Origin: Boswellia sacra
Lineage: Eukaryota > Streptophyta > Magnoliopsida > Sapindales > Burseraceae
Length of the DNA stretch: 64,000 nucleotides
Direction of reading: 5' to 3'
Assembly (NCBI GenBank): GCA_013180625.2
Contig: SNVD02014515.1
Coordinates: 1 to 64,000 of the forward strand
Of this stretch, positions 33,238 to 46,800 are shown piece by piece. Made by a program: the position numbers and the translations under genes. Under the pieces are notes generated by a model. That model made no database searches, was not told the DNA's origin, and saw only the letters and a list, made by a program, of their open reading frames with translations. Within the stretch, counting starts at the first letter, position 1, and each line of letters begins with the position of its first letter.

Positions 33238-36200
33238 ATGGAAGAATCATCCGGAGCCATGATAAAATTGACTGATACCAATTACACACTATGGAGGCCC
33301 AGGATGGAGGATCTCCTTAGTTGTAAGGATCTATATGACCCTATAGAATTTGAAGTGCAGAGACCTGAGACAGAAAAAGAGGCAGAGTGGAAGAAAATTA
33401 ACAGAAAATGCATCGGTCAGATCAGACAATGGATCGATCATAGTGTCTTCCACCATGTAGCCAAAGAAACAGATGCATATACTCTATGGAAAAAATTAGA
33501 GAGTATGTATCAAGCCAAGTCAGCACGAAACAAAGCCATCGTGATGAGACGGCTTGTGAACTTGAAGTTGCGGAGCGGAACTCCTGTAGCAGAACATACA
33601 AGTAAGTTCCAGAACTTGGTGAATCAGTTGACAGCAGTCGAGTTACAGCTTGGAGACGAAGAACAAGCACTTCTACTTCTCAGCTCCCTTCCAGATTCAT
33701 GGGAGACGTTAGTGGTCTCCATCAGTAATTCAGCACCCGGAGGCAGACTTACCCTATCAATGGTTAAGGATGCCTTAATGAACGAGGAGGCAAGAAGAAA
33801 AGATGCAGGCGCCAGTCAAGATGAAGCCTACATCATGGAGAATCGAGGAAGACAGTCTCGAGGCGAAGACTGGAGAAGAGGTAGAAGCAAAAGCAGAGGT
33901 AGATCGACAAACAGAAGGGGCAGATCAACAGATGGGCGGAGATCCACCTACAAATGCTATCACTATGGCAAAGAGGGTCACATGAAGAAAAATTGTCGCA
34001 GTTTTCAGAAGCAAAACCAGGAGAGCTCACAAGCACAAAGTAGCGACGAGCCACGAGTTACCGTTGTAGAAGATGTGACTATTTGTGCGGAAGAGACGTG
34101 CTTCCACACAGCAGACCAAGGAGTAGAATGGGTAATTGACACAGCAGCTTCCTGCCACGTCACTCCTTGCAGAGAGATCTTCACCACGTACAAAGCAGGA
34201 GACTGTGGGATAGTGAAGATGGGAAACAACAGCACCGCCAAAATCATGGGAATTGGTGATATTCAATTCCAAACGAACGTCGGATGCAAAGTAACTTTGA
34301 AGGACGTTCGTCATGTGCCAGATCTTCGACTCAACTTGCTCTCGGTAAAAGCCTTTGATCAGCAAGGTTATGAGAGCTGCTTCACCAACGGTACATGGAA
34401 GATGTTGAAAGGGGTCAGGGTGGTTGCTCGAGGTAAATTATGTGACAATCTTTACAGGACTCATGTAAAGATAAACGGAGAGAGCCTTCATGTAGCAGAG
34501 CACATGGTACCTCTAGATTTGTGGCATAAAAGGCTCGGTCACATGGGTGAAAAAGATTTATCAACTCTTCATAAAAAGAAGCTGATCACTGTTTCCAAGG
34601 ATGCAGCGTCTTATCCTTGCGATTATTGTTTGTACGGGAAACAACGGAGGGTGTCATTCAGCTCCTCATCAGTGAAGAAATCAAAGCTATTGGAGCTAGT
34701 ACACAGTGATGTATGCGGACCTCTCGAAGTCGAGTCCTTAGGCGGTAAAAGGTATTTCTTGACCTTTATTGATGATGCATCTCGGAAAGTATGGGTGTAT
34801 TTCCTCAGAACGAAGGATGAAGTTCTGGAGAAGTTCAAGGAGTTTCACGCCATGGTAGAACGTGAAACGGGTAAGAAATTAAAATGCCTTCGATCAGATA
34901 ACGGAGGCGAATATACCTCCAGAGAGTTCAATGCCTACTGTCGAAGATATGGCATTCGACATGAAAAAACAGTCCCACACACACCACAACACAATAGAGT
35001 GGCCGAGAGGATGAATCGAACCATCATGGAACGAGTCAGAAGCATGCTCAGATTGGCTAAGTTACCCAAGCCATTCTGGGGGGAGGCAGTTCGCACCGCC
35101 TGCTACTTAATCAACAGAGCACCATCGGCACCACTGAACTTCGAGATTCCAGAAAAGGTATGGTCTAATAAAAAGCCCTCCTATAATCATTTGAAAGTGT
35201 TTAGTTGTTTAGCCTTCGTACATGTATCCAAGGAGCTCAGACAGAAGCTCGATGCAAGAACTGTTCCATGTATCTTCATCGGTTATGGAGATGAAGAATT
35301 CGGATACAGATTATGGGATCCCAAAGAAAAGAAAGTCATCCGGAGCAGAGATGTCGTATTTCACGAAGACCAAACATATGAAGACGCTGAAAACACAACA
35401 ATATCTACAAATCCCACTAGCAGTGCCCCAGATATTGTTGCAGACTCAACACCAAATGCCACAAGAAATGATGAAGTACCAGAAGAAGTTCCAGAAGCAG
35501 ATCAGGAGGAAGAAAATGAAGAGATTGCTGAGCCGGGAGAGCCACAATCACCCATAGAAGCTGCTATACCTCCTGGAAATGAAGAACCTCAGCTACGACG
35601 ATCAAGCGAGGTCGGATTCCGTCGAGGAGATATCCGGAATCAGAGTACACACTGCTTACTGATGAGGGGGAGCCAGAAAGCTTTCATGAAGCTTTATCTC
35701 ATCCAGACAAAGAACGATGGCTGCATGCAATGCAAGATGAGATGAATTCTCTAGAGAAGAACAAAACTTATGAACTGGTCGAACTCCTAGACGGAAAGAA
35801 GGCACTGAAGAACAAGTGGGTATTCAAGCTCAAGAAAGATGGAACAGGAAAGGTGATAAAGCACAAAGCCCGATTGGTGGTAAAAGGATTCCTTCAGAAG
35901 AAAGGAATTGACTTTGATGAAATATTCTCACCGGTGGTAAAAATGTCCTCAATCCGCGTCATCCTTGGATTAACAGCAAGTCTTGATTTGGAGCTTGAAC
36001 AGATGGATGTGAAGACAGCATTTCTTCATGGAGACTTGCATGAAGAAATCTACATGGAGCAGCCAGAAGGGTTCGAGGTTCCAGAAAAAGAACACCTCGT
36101 GTGCAAGCTCAAAAAGAGCTTGTATGGCCTCAAACAAGCACCAAGGCAATGGTACAAGAAGTTTGACTCTTTCATGGTGAGTCATGGGTACAAAAGAACC

Positions 36201-37229
36201 GCTGCAGACCAATGCGTCTACTTTCAGAAACTTCCAGGTGGAGACTTTGTTGCATTAATGTTATATGTGGACGACATGTTGATCGTCGGAAAAGATGCAA
36301 CAAGAATAAAGCAGCTGAAGAATGAACTATCAAAAACCTTCGATATGAAGGACTTGGGACCAGCTCAGCAAATCTTGGGGATGCACATTCGTCGAGACAG
36401 GAAACAAAAGAAATTATGGCTGTCTCAAGAAAAATATGTTGAACGTGTGATCCAAAGGTTCAACATGGATAGTGCTAAGCCAGTTAGTGTACCACTGGCT
36501 AATCACTTCAAGTTGAACAAGAGATCATGTCCTTCATCCAAGAAAGAGATAGAGGACATGGCGTCGGTACCCTATTCTTCTGCTGTAGGAAGTTTGATGT
36601 ATGCCATGGTGTGTACAAGGCCAGATATTGCTCATGCTATAGGAGTCGTGAGCAGATTTCTTTCCAATCCAGGGAAAGAACATTGGGAGGCAGTCAAGTG
36701 GATTCTCAGATAACTTAAAGGTACTTCGAAGATATGCTTGTGTTACGGGGGAGCTGATCCAATCTTGGAAGGCTATACAGATTCAGATATGGCCGGAGAT
36801 CCTGACAGTAGGAAATCTACATCAGGTTTTGTTTACACTTTTGCAGGGGGAGCTGTATTATGGCAGTAAAGACTACAGAAGTGTGTTGCGCTATCCACGA
36901 CAGAGGCAGAATACATTACCGCAGCGGAAGCTGGAAAAGAAATGTTGTGGCTGAAGCGGTTTCTCCAAGAACTTGGGATTGAGCAAAAGGAGTACAAAGT
37001 ACACTGTGACAGTCAAAGTGCTCTGGATTTGAGCAAGAATTCAGTGTACCACTCTCGAACGAAGCATATCGACATCTGCTATCATTGGATACGAGAGGTG
37101 ATGGACAAGCAACTGTTGAAACTAGTGAAGATCCATACTAAAGAGAATCCAGCCGACATGTTAACAAAAGTGGTCACCAGAGACAAGCTAGAACTATGCA
37201 GAGACATAGTTGGATTAGAAGCTGTCTAA
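33238..37229 (+). pseudogene. copia Gag-Pol, nearly intact (copy 1)
   Basis: Starts MEESSGAMIKLTDTNYTLW. Gag (UBN2-type) about residues 50-190. Zinc knuckle CYHYGKEGHMKKNC near 239, with the second Cys changed to Tyr. Protease DTAAS near 301. Gag-pre-integrase LWHKRLGHMGEK near 428. Integrase with SDVCGPL, RSDNGGEY and HNRVAERMNR (D, D, E) about 490-590. One base is lost near 35608, ending this frame at 35745. Reverse transcriptase continues in another frame from 35730 (KNKWVFKLKKDG, LYVDDMLIVG). Two single stops follow, in WILR*LKG (about 36713) and WQ*RLQ (about 36867), inside the RNase H part, which ends at 37229. One polyprotein originally. Not functional as written, but little changed. 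Confidence 0.93.
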
Positions 37230-37275
37230 TTACTTTTGTTGTTACTCCCTTTCACATGGGATGGAGGGGGAGAAT

Positions 37276-37676
37276 TGATGAACTCATGCATGACATGCAT
37301 GAGTTCTAGAATTCTGCTGAGCTCATGCATAACATGCATGGCTTCCAGAATCCCTCCCATGTGAATGCATTGAGAGTCAAATTAGTTAGGCACCTCCAAA
37401 TTTTGAAAGTCAAAGGAAGTAGCCAAATTTGATTTGAATTTGTATGCAGAATTTTCCCTATAAATATGGGACGAATTCTGCCTTGTAAATGCATCAGAGA
37501 GATTCCAGAGAGAGTCCAAAGTCTAAACCAGAGAGTTTAGGATTGAGAGAGAGAGCCAGGAGAGCTCCAGAATTATTTAGGGGAGTTTTTGTGTAATTCT
37601 TGTACATTAATTTTCTCTGTTAATACAAGTTAATTTTCTCCCAAATTCTGTTCTGAGTTCTTATTACATCCCAACA
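37276..37676 (+). repeat. 3' LTR of copia copy 1
   Basis: Almost identical to 32065-32463; TATAAATA at 37459-37466. Confidence 0.95.
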
Positions 37677-37681
37677 ATTCT

Positions 37682-38449
37682 TTGATACTTAACATGTAAA
37701 CTAACTGCTAAGACATTTCCTGTAAATTCTTATCTGGTGAGAAACAAAAACAGTTAATTAGTTAATAACTAGAAAGAATTTACATCATATATGAAATTTA
37801 CCATTGATAACCGAAGTAGAATCCAGTTCTATTTTTGGTAACTGCAAACTTTCAGAGTAGAGTTCCTTAGCAGGTCCTTAGCAAAACTTCCTTCCATTCG
37901 GACCCTGAAACCCAAAAAAATAATAATAATAATAATTAATTAATTAAAAGAAACTCAAATGCATAGGGTTTTCTCCAATTCAGCGAACATAAAGCATTGA
38001 ATTTCAAGCTGATAAAAAAAATAACCGGAAAGATAAAATAGAAATCATTTGTTTGAAATAAATTCTTGTGATAAGGAATTCATATAAAAAAAAATTGGGT
38101 TGGGGGTGATCACCCCAAGGTCTTAATTGAAAGTAAAAACTGACAGTCAACCAAGTTCATTAACGATCCAAAAGTACAAAATTACCCCGAACATTTTTGG
38201 CCTATCGAAGAAGCAGACTTTGGGTCGGGGCTCGGAAGTGCTAAACAGCCTATGTGACGGGAAGGAAGAATAATAACAAAGAACAAATCTTGAATGTTGC
38301 ATACTGAAAGTCAAGTAATTCAAAATTTTATTTTTTAATTTCATATTCTGGCAAAATTAGTTTTATTTATTTTTATATAAGAAAATCTCATTGCAAGCTT
38401 CAATAACAATGATCAAATCAGTAATGCTGACACATTATTCATGTGCATG

Positions 38450-38505
<56 letters not shown>

Positions 38506-39064
38506 TTAATTTTATTTTAGAAGTGAGAAATCCTGGATAATCTTGGATCCATCAAAACACCTTCTATTAGAAGATTAATTGTATCTATAAATAATATGAA
38601 AGTTGTCTTCTAAATTATGCATGGTCATTTAAGTAATTAAATTTATATGGTTGAGGAATATAACGTCAAACACACAATCAAGTGCAAAACGATAGGCTCA
38701 AAATATAACACAAAGAAATAACAAAATAGAGAAAAAAAATACAATTGCAAAAGAAGACATTCAATATTTATGAGGTAAAAATATTCTCTTCAAGAAACAC
38801 TTAACATAATTTGGAGAATTTTCTCTATTTCTCACATGGGACTCCACACCCTTTTTTAGAGCTTTGAATGTTATGGCAAAGTATTATAAAACATGGGTGG
38901 ATCTAAGATTTTTTTTTTTCTTAAGATTGTGCTAAAGTTAATTGGGAGAATGGATGCACAAAATTTTATTAATAAGAAATTTAAATTTTAAAAATATATT
39001 AAAATGTTTCTAAATATATAATGTTTTACACATATTATTTCATCACAATCAATTTAACCAAACC
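37682..39064. other. Intergenic DNA with (AT)n
   Basis: AT-rich; perfect (AT)n at 38454-38502. No gene seen. Confidence 0.6.
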
Positions 39065-39968
39065 CAAAAATAAGGGATTAGTTACAATACATCCCATGTA
39101 TTGATATAGCCCTTTTTTGGGTATAAAATAATATTAAAAATAATAGAAGACTCTTATTGAAATTAATTTATTTTACAATACAAAAAAGTTAAAACAAGGC
39201 AACCGGTTTGACTAGTTTTATAAAGTATATTTTATTTGCATAAATTGAAATCGATATTATCAAATCCCTAAAACATTCATGCTAATACATGTCCGGTTAT
39301 ACAAGCCTTCACTGAAATCATGAGAAGAAAAAAAAAGTTAAAAACAAAAGTCGCCTATTATTACTTCCAGCAAGCATGACTACAAATATCATTATAAAGC
39401 TTTCATATCTTCTAAAAATAATAAAAAAAATATAATAAACTAGTAATTTATATACAGTTTGGCATTTTATCGAAAAATTAATGTTCACAAGAAAATAATT
39501 CAAACATGTCAATTTAATGAATCCAATTAAACTAGCATAATAAGACAATGAAATGAAAACTTACAATTGCAAATTTAAAATTAAAATTATACGTCAAGAA
39601 AATTAAAATATCTAGGAGCCTTCTTAAATTCAGAAATCTAGCATACAAAAACGTTATTCAATATTGATAATGTCAATCAGGATAGACAATTGTAAGTACA
39701 GTTCAATGTAATCAGATTTTGACGTATGGATTCAAAAGATTTACTTAGAGCGTAGAATGAGGAAATTTTAGATGATCAATTTCTTCAAGAAAAAACGAAA
39801 TTAGGAAACAATGAATTTAAAAAGATACTCGCAAAACAAGATGAGATGTAGTTTAAAAATACAAAACATAGGGAGTTTTGGAATTTCATAAAACCACAAT
39901 TTTTACTGACATAAAAAAAATTGTAACATAATTTTGTGAAAAAGAGTCTATTTCGTTAGACTAACTCT

Positions 39969-40036
39969 TATTTATGACTACAATTGTGAGTTACAATAAA
40001 ACTTTTTATTGTAACTCACAATTGTAGTCATAAATA
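39969..40036. repeat. Perfect inverted repeat, 33-bp arms, 2-bp loop
   Basis: Arms 39969-40001 and 40004-40036 are exact reverse complements around CT. The arms contain ATGACTACAATTGTGAGTTA. It lies inside the MULE-like element. A 28-bp direct repeat of the adjacent TAAATATATTATTGTCAATT segment recurs at about 40254. Confidence 0.95.
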
Positions 40037-40276
40037 TATTATTGTCAATTACATTTAAACTAACTGCTAAAATTACCACTCTATAACATAAAAAAAATTT
40101 ATAAACTTTTCATTATAATATCTTTTTATAAATCTGAATACAGATTGTAATTTTTTTAAAAATCTATTAATTTAAATCTGAATAAATATTCATAGTTATT
40201 AAATAGAAATAGTTTAACATTTTCAAATTTTTGCTGCAATGTAATTATATAGATAAATATATTATTGTCAATTACA

Positions 40277-40330
<54 letters not shown>

Positions 40331-40870
40331 TTGTTCTTGTATTACCATTTAAAATAATAATGTCACTAGTAATATAAATTAGTAATTTATGTTAATTTAA
40401 ACTTATTGTAAATATAAATGGCATAAAAATTATAAATTAATTGGAATGATGACATTTAATTTATGTAAGTTTATATAGAGCTAATTGAAAATATTTTTTA
40501 CTACTTCAATTGAGAAATTATGTTAATCTTAATAAAAACTAGAAATAGCTCATAATTTATATTGTTTAAACTTCCTTTATTCTAAAATACTTTAGAGTTA
40601 TAAATTATTTTACAACTCAACTAAAATGCAATATCATCATAGACATAATTACATTACTGTATAATACTTTAAAAAGTAAATCACTTAATTTTTATTGATA
40701 ATTATATTCTAGATTAGGAGAAAACAATTTTACTAATTAGTTGAATTTTCACAAACAGCCAATAGCCAACAACTTGGAAATTAATACACAATACAACAAT
40801 AATTTGAGAAAAAATATATTTTTAATAATTTAAAATAGTGATAGTAATTTGTCACCAATAAAATAGAGAA

Positions 40871-42440
40871 CACCTAAATATAGTAAAATCAAATTTTTAA
40901 ACTTGCAATCAAACAAGACATTAGCAAGAAACAATGAACTTGTTAAACATAAAGTTTAATCGAAAAATGTTAAATAAAATCTATAACAAGATTAACCAAA
41001 GTTGTATCAACCAACATTGAAGTCACAGTCTAACACCCAAAAGTAGCAAATTAAAAACATTTAACATGCAACTAAATGAAAACTTGTTACAAGGAACTCA
41101 GCTTGTAAAAAATAACATTCACTTGTAAAACATGATATGAAATTTGCAACAACGATCATCAAAGTTGTAATTAAGAAAGTCTTAGTAAAATCAAATCTTC
41201 AACTTACAATCATACGTGAACTTGTAAAACCCAATGTCAACATATAAACTGCAACATGAAATTTGCAACAATATTAACCAAGAATGTAACAAGGATCATC
41301 AAAGTTGTAACATGACACCTAAAACTAGAAAAATTAAACCTTCAACTTGCAATTATATATGGACTTATAACACAGAACGATAAACTTGTAAAAACCAACA
41401 ATAACTTGTAAGATAAAGCATGAAAGTTGTAACAAGGTTATCCAAGATGGTAACAGTGAACATAAAAGTTGTAAAATGACACTAAAACTAGTAAAACCAA
41501 ACCTTTAACTTGCAATCATACATACTCTTGTAATACGGAATGATGAACTTGTAAGATCTAACGTTAACTTGTAAAATACAACATAAAACTTCCAACAAGA
41601 TTAACCAAGGTTTTAACAGAGAGTATAAAAGTTGCAACATGACATCTAAAAATCGTAAAATCAAACCTTCAACTTGCATGCAATCATACGTGGACTTGTA
41701 ACATGAAACGATGAACTTGTAAAACCTCACATTAACTTACGAAACTCACAACAAGGTTAACCAGGATTGTAACAAGGAGCATACAAGTTGCAACATGACA
41801 CCTAAAAACTAGTAAAATCAAACCTTTAACTTATAATCATACATGGACTTGTAATATGAAGTGATGAACTTGTAAAACCTAACATTAACTTGTAATATCG
41901 AACATGAAAGTTGTCACAAAGTTAACCAAGATTGAAACAAGGAGCATAAAAATTGTAACGTAACATCTAAAACTAGTAAAATCAAACCTTCAACTTGCAA
42001 TCATATATGGACTTGTAACACGAAATGGTGAACTTATAAAACCCAAAGTTAACTTGTAAAATAAAACATGAAAGTCGCAAAAATGTTATCCAAGATGGTA
42101 ACAATGAACATAAAAGTTGCAACATGACACCAGGTAAAATCAAACCTTCAACTTACAATCATGCATGAACTTGCAATAAAGAATGATGAACTTGTGAAAC
42201 CTTATGTTAACGTGTAAAATAAAACATAAAACTCATTACAAGGTTAACCAAGATTGAAACAAGAAACATAAAAGTTGCAACATGATGCCTAAAACTAGTA
42301 AAATCAAACGTTCAACTTGTAATCATATGAGGACTTGTAACATGGAATGATGAATTTGTCAAACCTAACCATTAACTTGTGAAATTAAACGTGAAACTCG
42401 TGACAAATAAAAATAAAATACAATAAAAAGCATAAAACTA
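40871..42440. repeat. Satellite-like tandem array, about ten units of about 160 bp
   Basis: Landmarks CACCTAAAACTAGTAAAATC and CTTCAACTTGCAATCATA recur at about 40871, 41033, 41180, 41315, 41478, 41641, 41799, 41965, 42125 and 42286, so the spacing is near 160 bp. Units are diverged and all in the same orientation. The array lies wholly inside the MULE-like element. Confidence 0.88.
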
Positions 42441-42870
42441 TAACATGATACAATAATGCTCCTAAATCAATTAATTCTCTTTATTTTGTGATAGAATCAA
42501 AACTAAATCATCAAATTAAAATAACTTATAAAAAATTATACTTTTTTAAAACGTATAGGTAATTATAAGAAATGTTTTTTTTTTAAGAAGTTGTCTTCTC
42601 TTTTTAATAATTCAATTACATGCTAAGCAAGTTTATATGTTTAATATTTAATTATTTAATCAACTTTCATTAAAGTAATTAAAAATTAAAAAATAATTAA
42701 AATGTTTTTATAAAACAAAAGCATATAAATGTGTAACCTGCTATCATAGGTCAAAATTTTTATTTATTTATTTGTTATACGGTCCTTCAACATGATACAA
42801 GTTTATTTTTTCTCGCAAAAGTGAGATGTATCAATACATAGGATGTATTGTAGCTAATCCCCAAAAATAA

Positions 42871-43425
42871 TACATTAAAACTAAATCTTAAAATTAGAAT
42901 GGAATCCATATGACAAAAGCACAACCCAAATTAAATACTTCATTTTCAAATTATAATTCCTAATAATTTACACTATACAATATTCTACATCAAAATCAAT
43001 TTATTAAAACTTATGAATAATACATGAAATTGATTAGTAAAACCTATAAATCAAATCTATATTATAAAAACCTAACTCAAAACAAATACTAGAAAGTTAA
43101 AAAATATTCTAATATCTTAGACAATATATTATGTATAAATTAATTTATCAAGCTCATTTTATAAGATGTTAAAATCAAATCTCTATAAACCCAAATCTTA
43201 AAATAATTACATAAAATAAATAGTTACGTTATGCAAGCTTTAGTTCGCAGGTGAGAGTCAAAAACTCACCTTTTAATGCCCAATTTTTTAAGTCATAAAA
43301 TGAGATGTCATTGGAGAAAATATTAAAAAAATATATAAATAGTTGGCTTGGTTAAGTTTTGAGAAAGTTATAAGTTGGGGAAGAGCTGGAAATCTTAAAA
43401 AGTGGTGAAGTACGCTTTTGAAGAA
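42871..43425. other. Intergenic DNA, no gene seen
   Basis: AT-rich flank between the MULE-like element and copia copy 2; nothing coding. Confidence 0.5.
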
Positions 43426-43430
43426 ATTAA

Positions 43431-43784
43431 TGTTGGGGATGCGATGCAAACTCAAAACAGATTTTGGGAGAAAATTAACTTGTATTAACAGAGAAAATTC
43501 ATATACAAGATTTACAAAAAAACTCCCCTAAATTTCCTGGAGCTCTCCTAGCTCTCTCACTCTCTCAGAACTCTCTTGGTTCTGAATCCTAACTCTCTCT
43601 AGAGTTTCTCTGATTCGTTACTCAGGCAGAATTCGTCTCATATTTATAGGAAAAATTTTGCATACAATTTCAAAGGGTTGGCCACCTACCCTTGACTTAC
43701 CTCCAATGGAGATGCCTAACCTTGACTCAATTCATTCACATGGGAGGGATCTAGAAGCCTCATGCATCATGCATGAGCTCATCA
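43431..43784 (-). repeat. 3' LTR of copia copy 2
   Basis: Nearly identical to 48566-48919; TATAAATA reads on the minus strand at 43648-43641. Confidence 0.93.
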
Positions 43785-43829
43785 ATTCTCCCCCTTCATC
43801 CCATGTGAAAGGGGATAACTACGAAAGTA

Positions 43830-46800
43830 ATCAGACCGCTTCTAGTCCAAACTATGTCTCTGTATAGTTCTAGCTTGTCTCTAGTGACTACTTTTGTTAA
43901 CATATCGGCTGGATTCTCTTTAGTATGAATCTTCACAAGTTTCAACAATTGCTTGTCCATCACCTCGCGTATCCAATGATAACGAATGTCGAGATACTTC
44001 GTTCGAGAATGGTACACTGAATTCTTACTCAAATCCAGAGCACTTTGACTATCATAGTGTACTTTGTACTCCTTTTGCTCGATCCCAAGTTCTTGGAGAA
44101 ACCGCTTCAACCACAACATTTCCTTTCTAGCTTTCGCTGTGGCAATGTATTCTGCCTCTGTTGTGGATAGCACAACACACTTCTGTAGTCTTGACTGCCA
44201 TGATACAGCTCCCCCTGCAAAAGTGTAAACAAAACCTTATGTAGATTTCCTACTGTCAGGATCTCCGGCCATATTTGAATCTGTATAGCCTTCCAAGATT
44301 GGATCAGCTCCCCCATAACACAAGCATATCTTTGAAGTACCTTTAAGGTATCTGAGAATCCACTTGACTATCTTCCAATGTTCTTTCCCTGGATTGGAAA
44401 GAAATCTGCTCACAACTCCTACAGCATGAGCAATATCTGGCCTTGTACACACCATGGCATACATCAAACTTCCTACAATAGAAGAATAGGGTACCGACGC
44501 CATGTCCTCTATCTCTTTCTTAGATGAGGGACATGATCTCTTACTCAGCTTGAAGTGATTAGCCAGTGGTATACTAACTGGCTTAGCACCATCCATGTTG
44601 AACCTTTGAATCACCCGTTCAACATATTTCTCTTGAGACAGCCATAATTTCTTCTGTTTCCTATCTCGACGAATGTGCATCCCCAAGATTTACTGAGCTG
44701 GTCCCAAGTCCTTCATATCGAAGGTTTTTTAAAGTTCCTTCTTCAGCTGCTTTATTTTTGTTGCATCCTTCCCGACAATCAACATGTCGTCCACATATAA
44801 CATGAGTGCAACAAAGTCTCCACCTGGAAGTTTCTGAAAGTAGACACATTGGTCTGCAGCGGTTCTTTTGTACCCATGACTCACCATGAAAGAGTCAAAC
44901 TTCTTGTACCATTGCCTTGGTGCTTGTTTGAGGCCATACAAGCTCTTTTTCAGCTTGCACACGAGGTTTTCTTTTCCTTGAACCTCAAATCCTTCTGGCT
45001 GCTCCATATAGATTTCTTTATGCAAGTCTCCATGTAGAAATGTTGTCCTAACATCCATCTGTTCAAGCTCCAAATCAAGACTTGCTGTCAATCCAAGGAT
45101 TACGTGGATTGAGGACATTTTTACCACCGGTGAAAAGATCTCGTCAAAGTCAATTCCTTTCTTCTGAAGGAATCCTTTTACCACTAACCGGGCTTTGTGC
45201 TTCATCACCTTTCCTATTCCATCTTTCTTGAGCTTGAAGACCCACTTGTTCTTCAGTGCCTTCTTTCCGTCTAGGAGCTTGACTAGTTCATAGGTTTTGT
45301 TCTTCTCAAGAGAATTCATCTCATCTCGCATCGCATGCAGCCATTGTTCTTTATCTGGATGAGATAATGCTTCACGAAAGCTTTCTGGCTCCCCCTCATC
45401 AGTAAGTAGTGTATATTCTGATTCCGGATATCTCCTCCATGGAATCCGACCTCGCTCAGATCGTCGTAGCTAAGGTTCTTCATTTTTAGGAGGTATAGCA
45501 TCTTCTATAGGTGATTGTGGCTCCCCCGGCTCAGCAATCTCTTCATTTTCCTCCTCCTGATCTGCTTCTGAAATTTCTTCTGGTACCTCGTCATTTCCTA
45601 TAGCATTAGGTATTGGGGTAGAATCTGCAACAATATCTGGGGCACTGCTAGTGGGATTTTTAGATATTGTTGTCTTTTCAGCGTCTTCATATGTTTGGTC
45701 TTCGTGAAACACCACATCTCTGCTGCGGATGACTTTCTTTTCATTGGGATTTCATAATCTGTATCTGAATTCTTCATCTCCATAACCGATGAAGATACAT
45801 GGAATAGTTCTTGCATCGAGCTTCTGTATGAGCTCCTTGGATACATGTACGAAGGCTAAACAACCAAACACTTTCAAATGATTATAGGAGGGCTTTTTAT
45901 TAGACCATACATTTTCTGGAATCTCGAAGTTCAATGACACTGATGGTGTTCTATTGATTAAGTAACAGGCGGTACGAACTGTTTCCCCCCAGAATGGCTT
46001 GGGTAACTTAGCCAATCTGAGCATGCTCCTAACCCGCTCCATGATGGTTCGATTCATCCTCTCGGCCACTTCAATGTGCTGTGGTGTACGTGGGACATTT
46101 CTTTCATGTTGAATGCCATATCTTCGACAGTAAGCATTGAACTCTCTGGAGGTATACTCGTCTCCATTATCTGATCGGAGGCATTTTAACTTCTTACCCG
46201 TTTCACGTTCTACCATGGCGTGAAACTCCTTGAACTTCTCCAGAACTTCATCCTTCGTCCTAAGGAAATACACCCACACTTTCTGAGATGCATCATCAAT
46301 AAAGGTCAAGAAATACCTTTTATTGCCTAGACTTTCCACTTCGAGAGGTCCGCATACATCACTGTGTACTAGCTCCAACAACTTTGATTTTCTCATTGAT
46401 GAGGAGCTGAATGACACCCTCCGTTGTTTCCCGTACAAACAATAGTTGCAAGGATGAGACGCTGCATCCTTGGAAACAGTGATCAGCTTCTTTTTCTGAA
46501 AGATTGATAAACCCTTTTCACCCATGTGACCGAGCCTTTTATGCCACAAATCCAGAGGTACCATGTGCTCTGCTACATGAAGGCTCTCTCCGTTTATCTT
46601 TATATGAGTCCTGTAAAGATTGTCATATAATTCATCTTGAGCAACCACCATGACCCCTTTCAACATCTTCCTTGTACCATTGGTGAAACAACTCCATAGC
46701 CTTGCTGATCAAAGACTTTTACCGAGAGCAAGTTGAGTCGAAGATCTGGCAAATGACGAACATCCTTCAAGGTTATTGTGCATCCGACGTTCGTTTGGAA

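Larger units (their letters stand above)
32065..37676 (+). mobile_element. Ty1/copia element, Tork/TNT1-like family, copy 1, TSD ATTCT
   Basis: LTRs of about 400 bp (32065-32463 and 37276-37676) start TGATGAACTC and end CATCCCAACA. ATTCT lies on both sides (32060-32064 and 37677-37681). Primer site TGGTATCAGAGC at 32466-32477; purine tract GGATGGAGGGGGAGAAT just before the 3' LTR. The coding part is nearly complete, with one frameshift and two nonsense codons. The relative at 43431-48919 is in opposite orientation. Confidence 0.95.
39074..42861. mobile_element. MULE-like non-autonomous DNA transposon, 9-bp TSD CAAAAATAA
   Basis: Terminal inverted repeats begin GGGATTAGTTACAATACATC (left, 39074) and GGGATTAGCTACAATACATC (right, minus strand from 42861), and agree at 31 of 33 positions. 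The identical 9-bp CAAAAATAA flanks both ends (39065-39073 and 42862-42870). A 9-bp duplication is the mark of the Mutator superfamily. Length 3788 bp. No transposase frame. Inside are a perfect hairpin, an (AT)n tract and a roughly 160-bp tandem array. Confidence 0.85.

Noticed and set aside
41488..41730. Minus-strand frame in the satellite array
   Set aside because: Spans tandem units and is not kept between units.
40871..42440. CRISPR-like array
   Set aside because: Units are contiguous and about 160 bp with no unique spacers; the window is plant nuclear DNA. It is a satellite-type tandem repeat.
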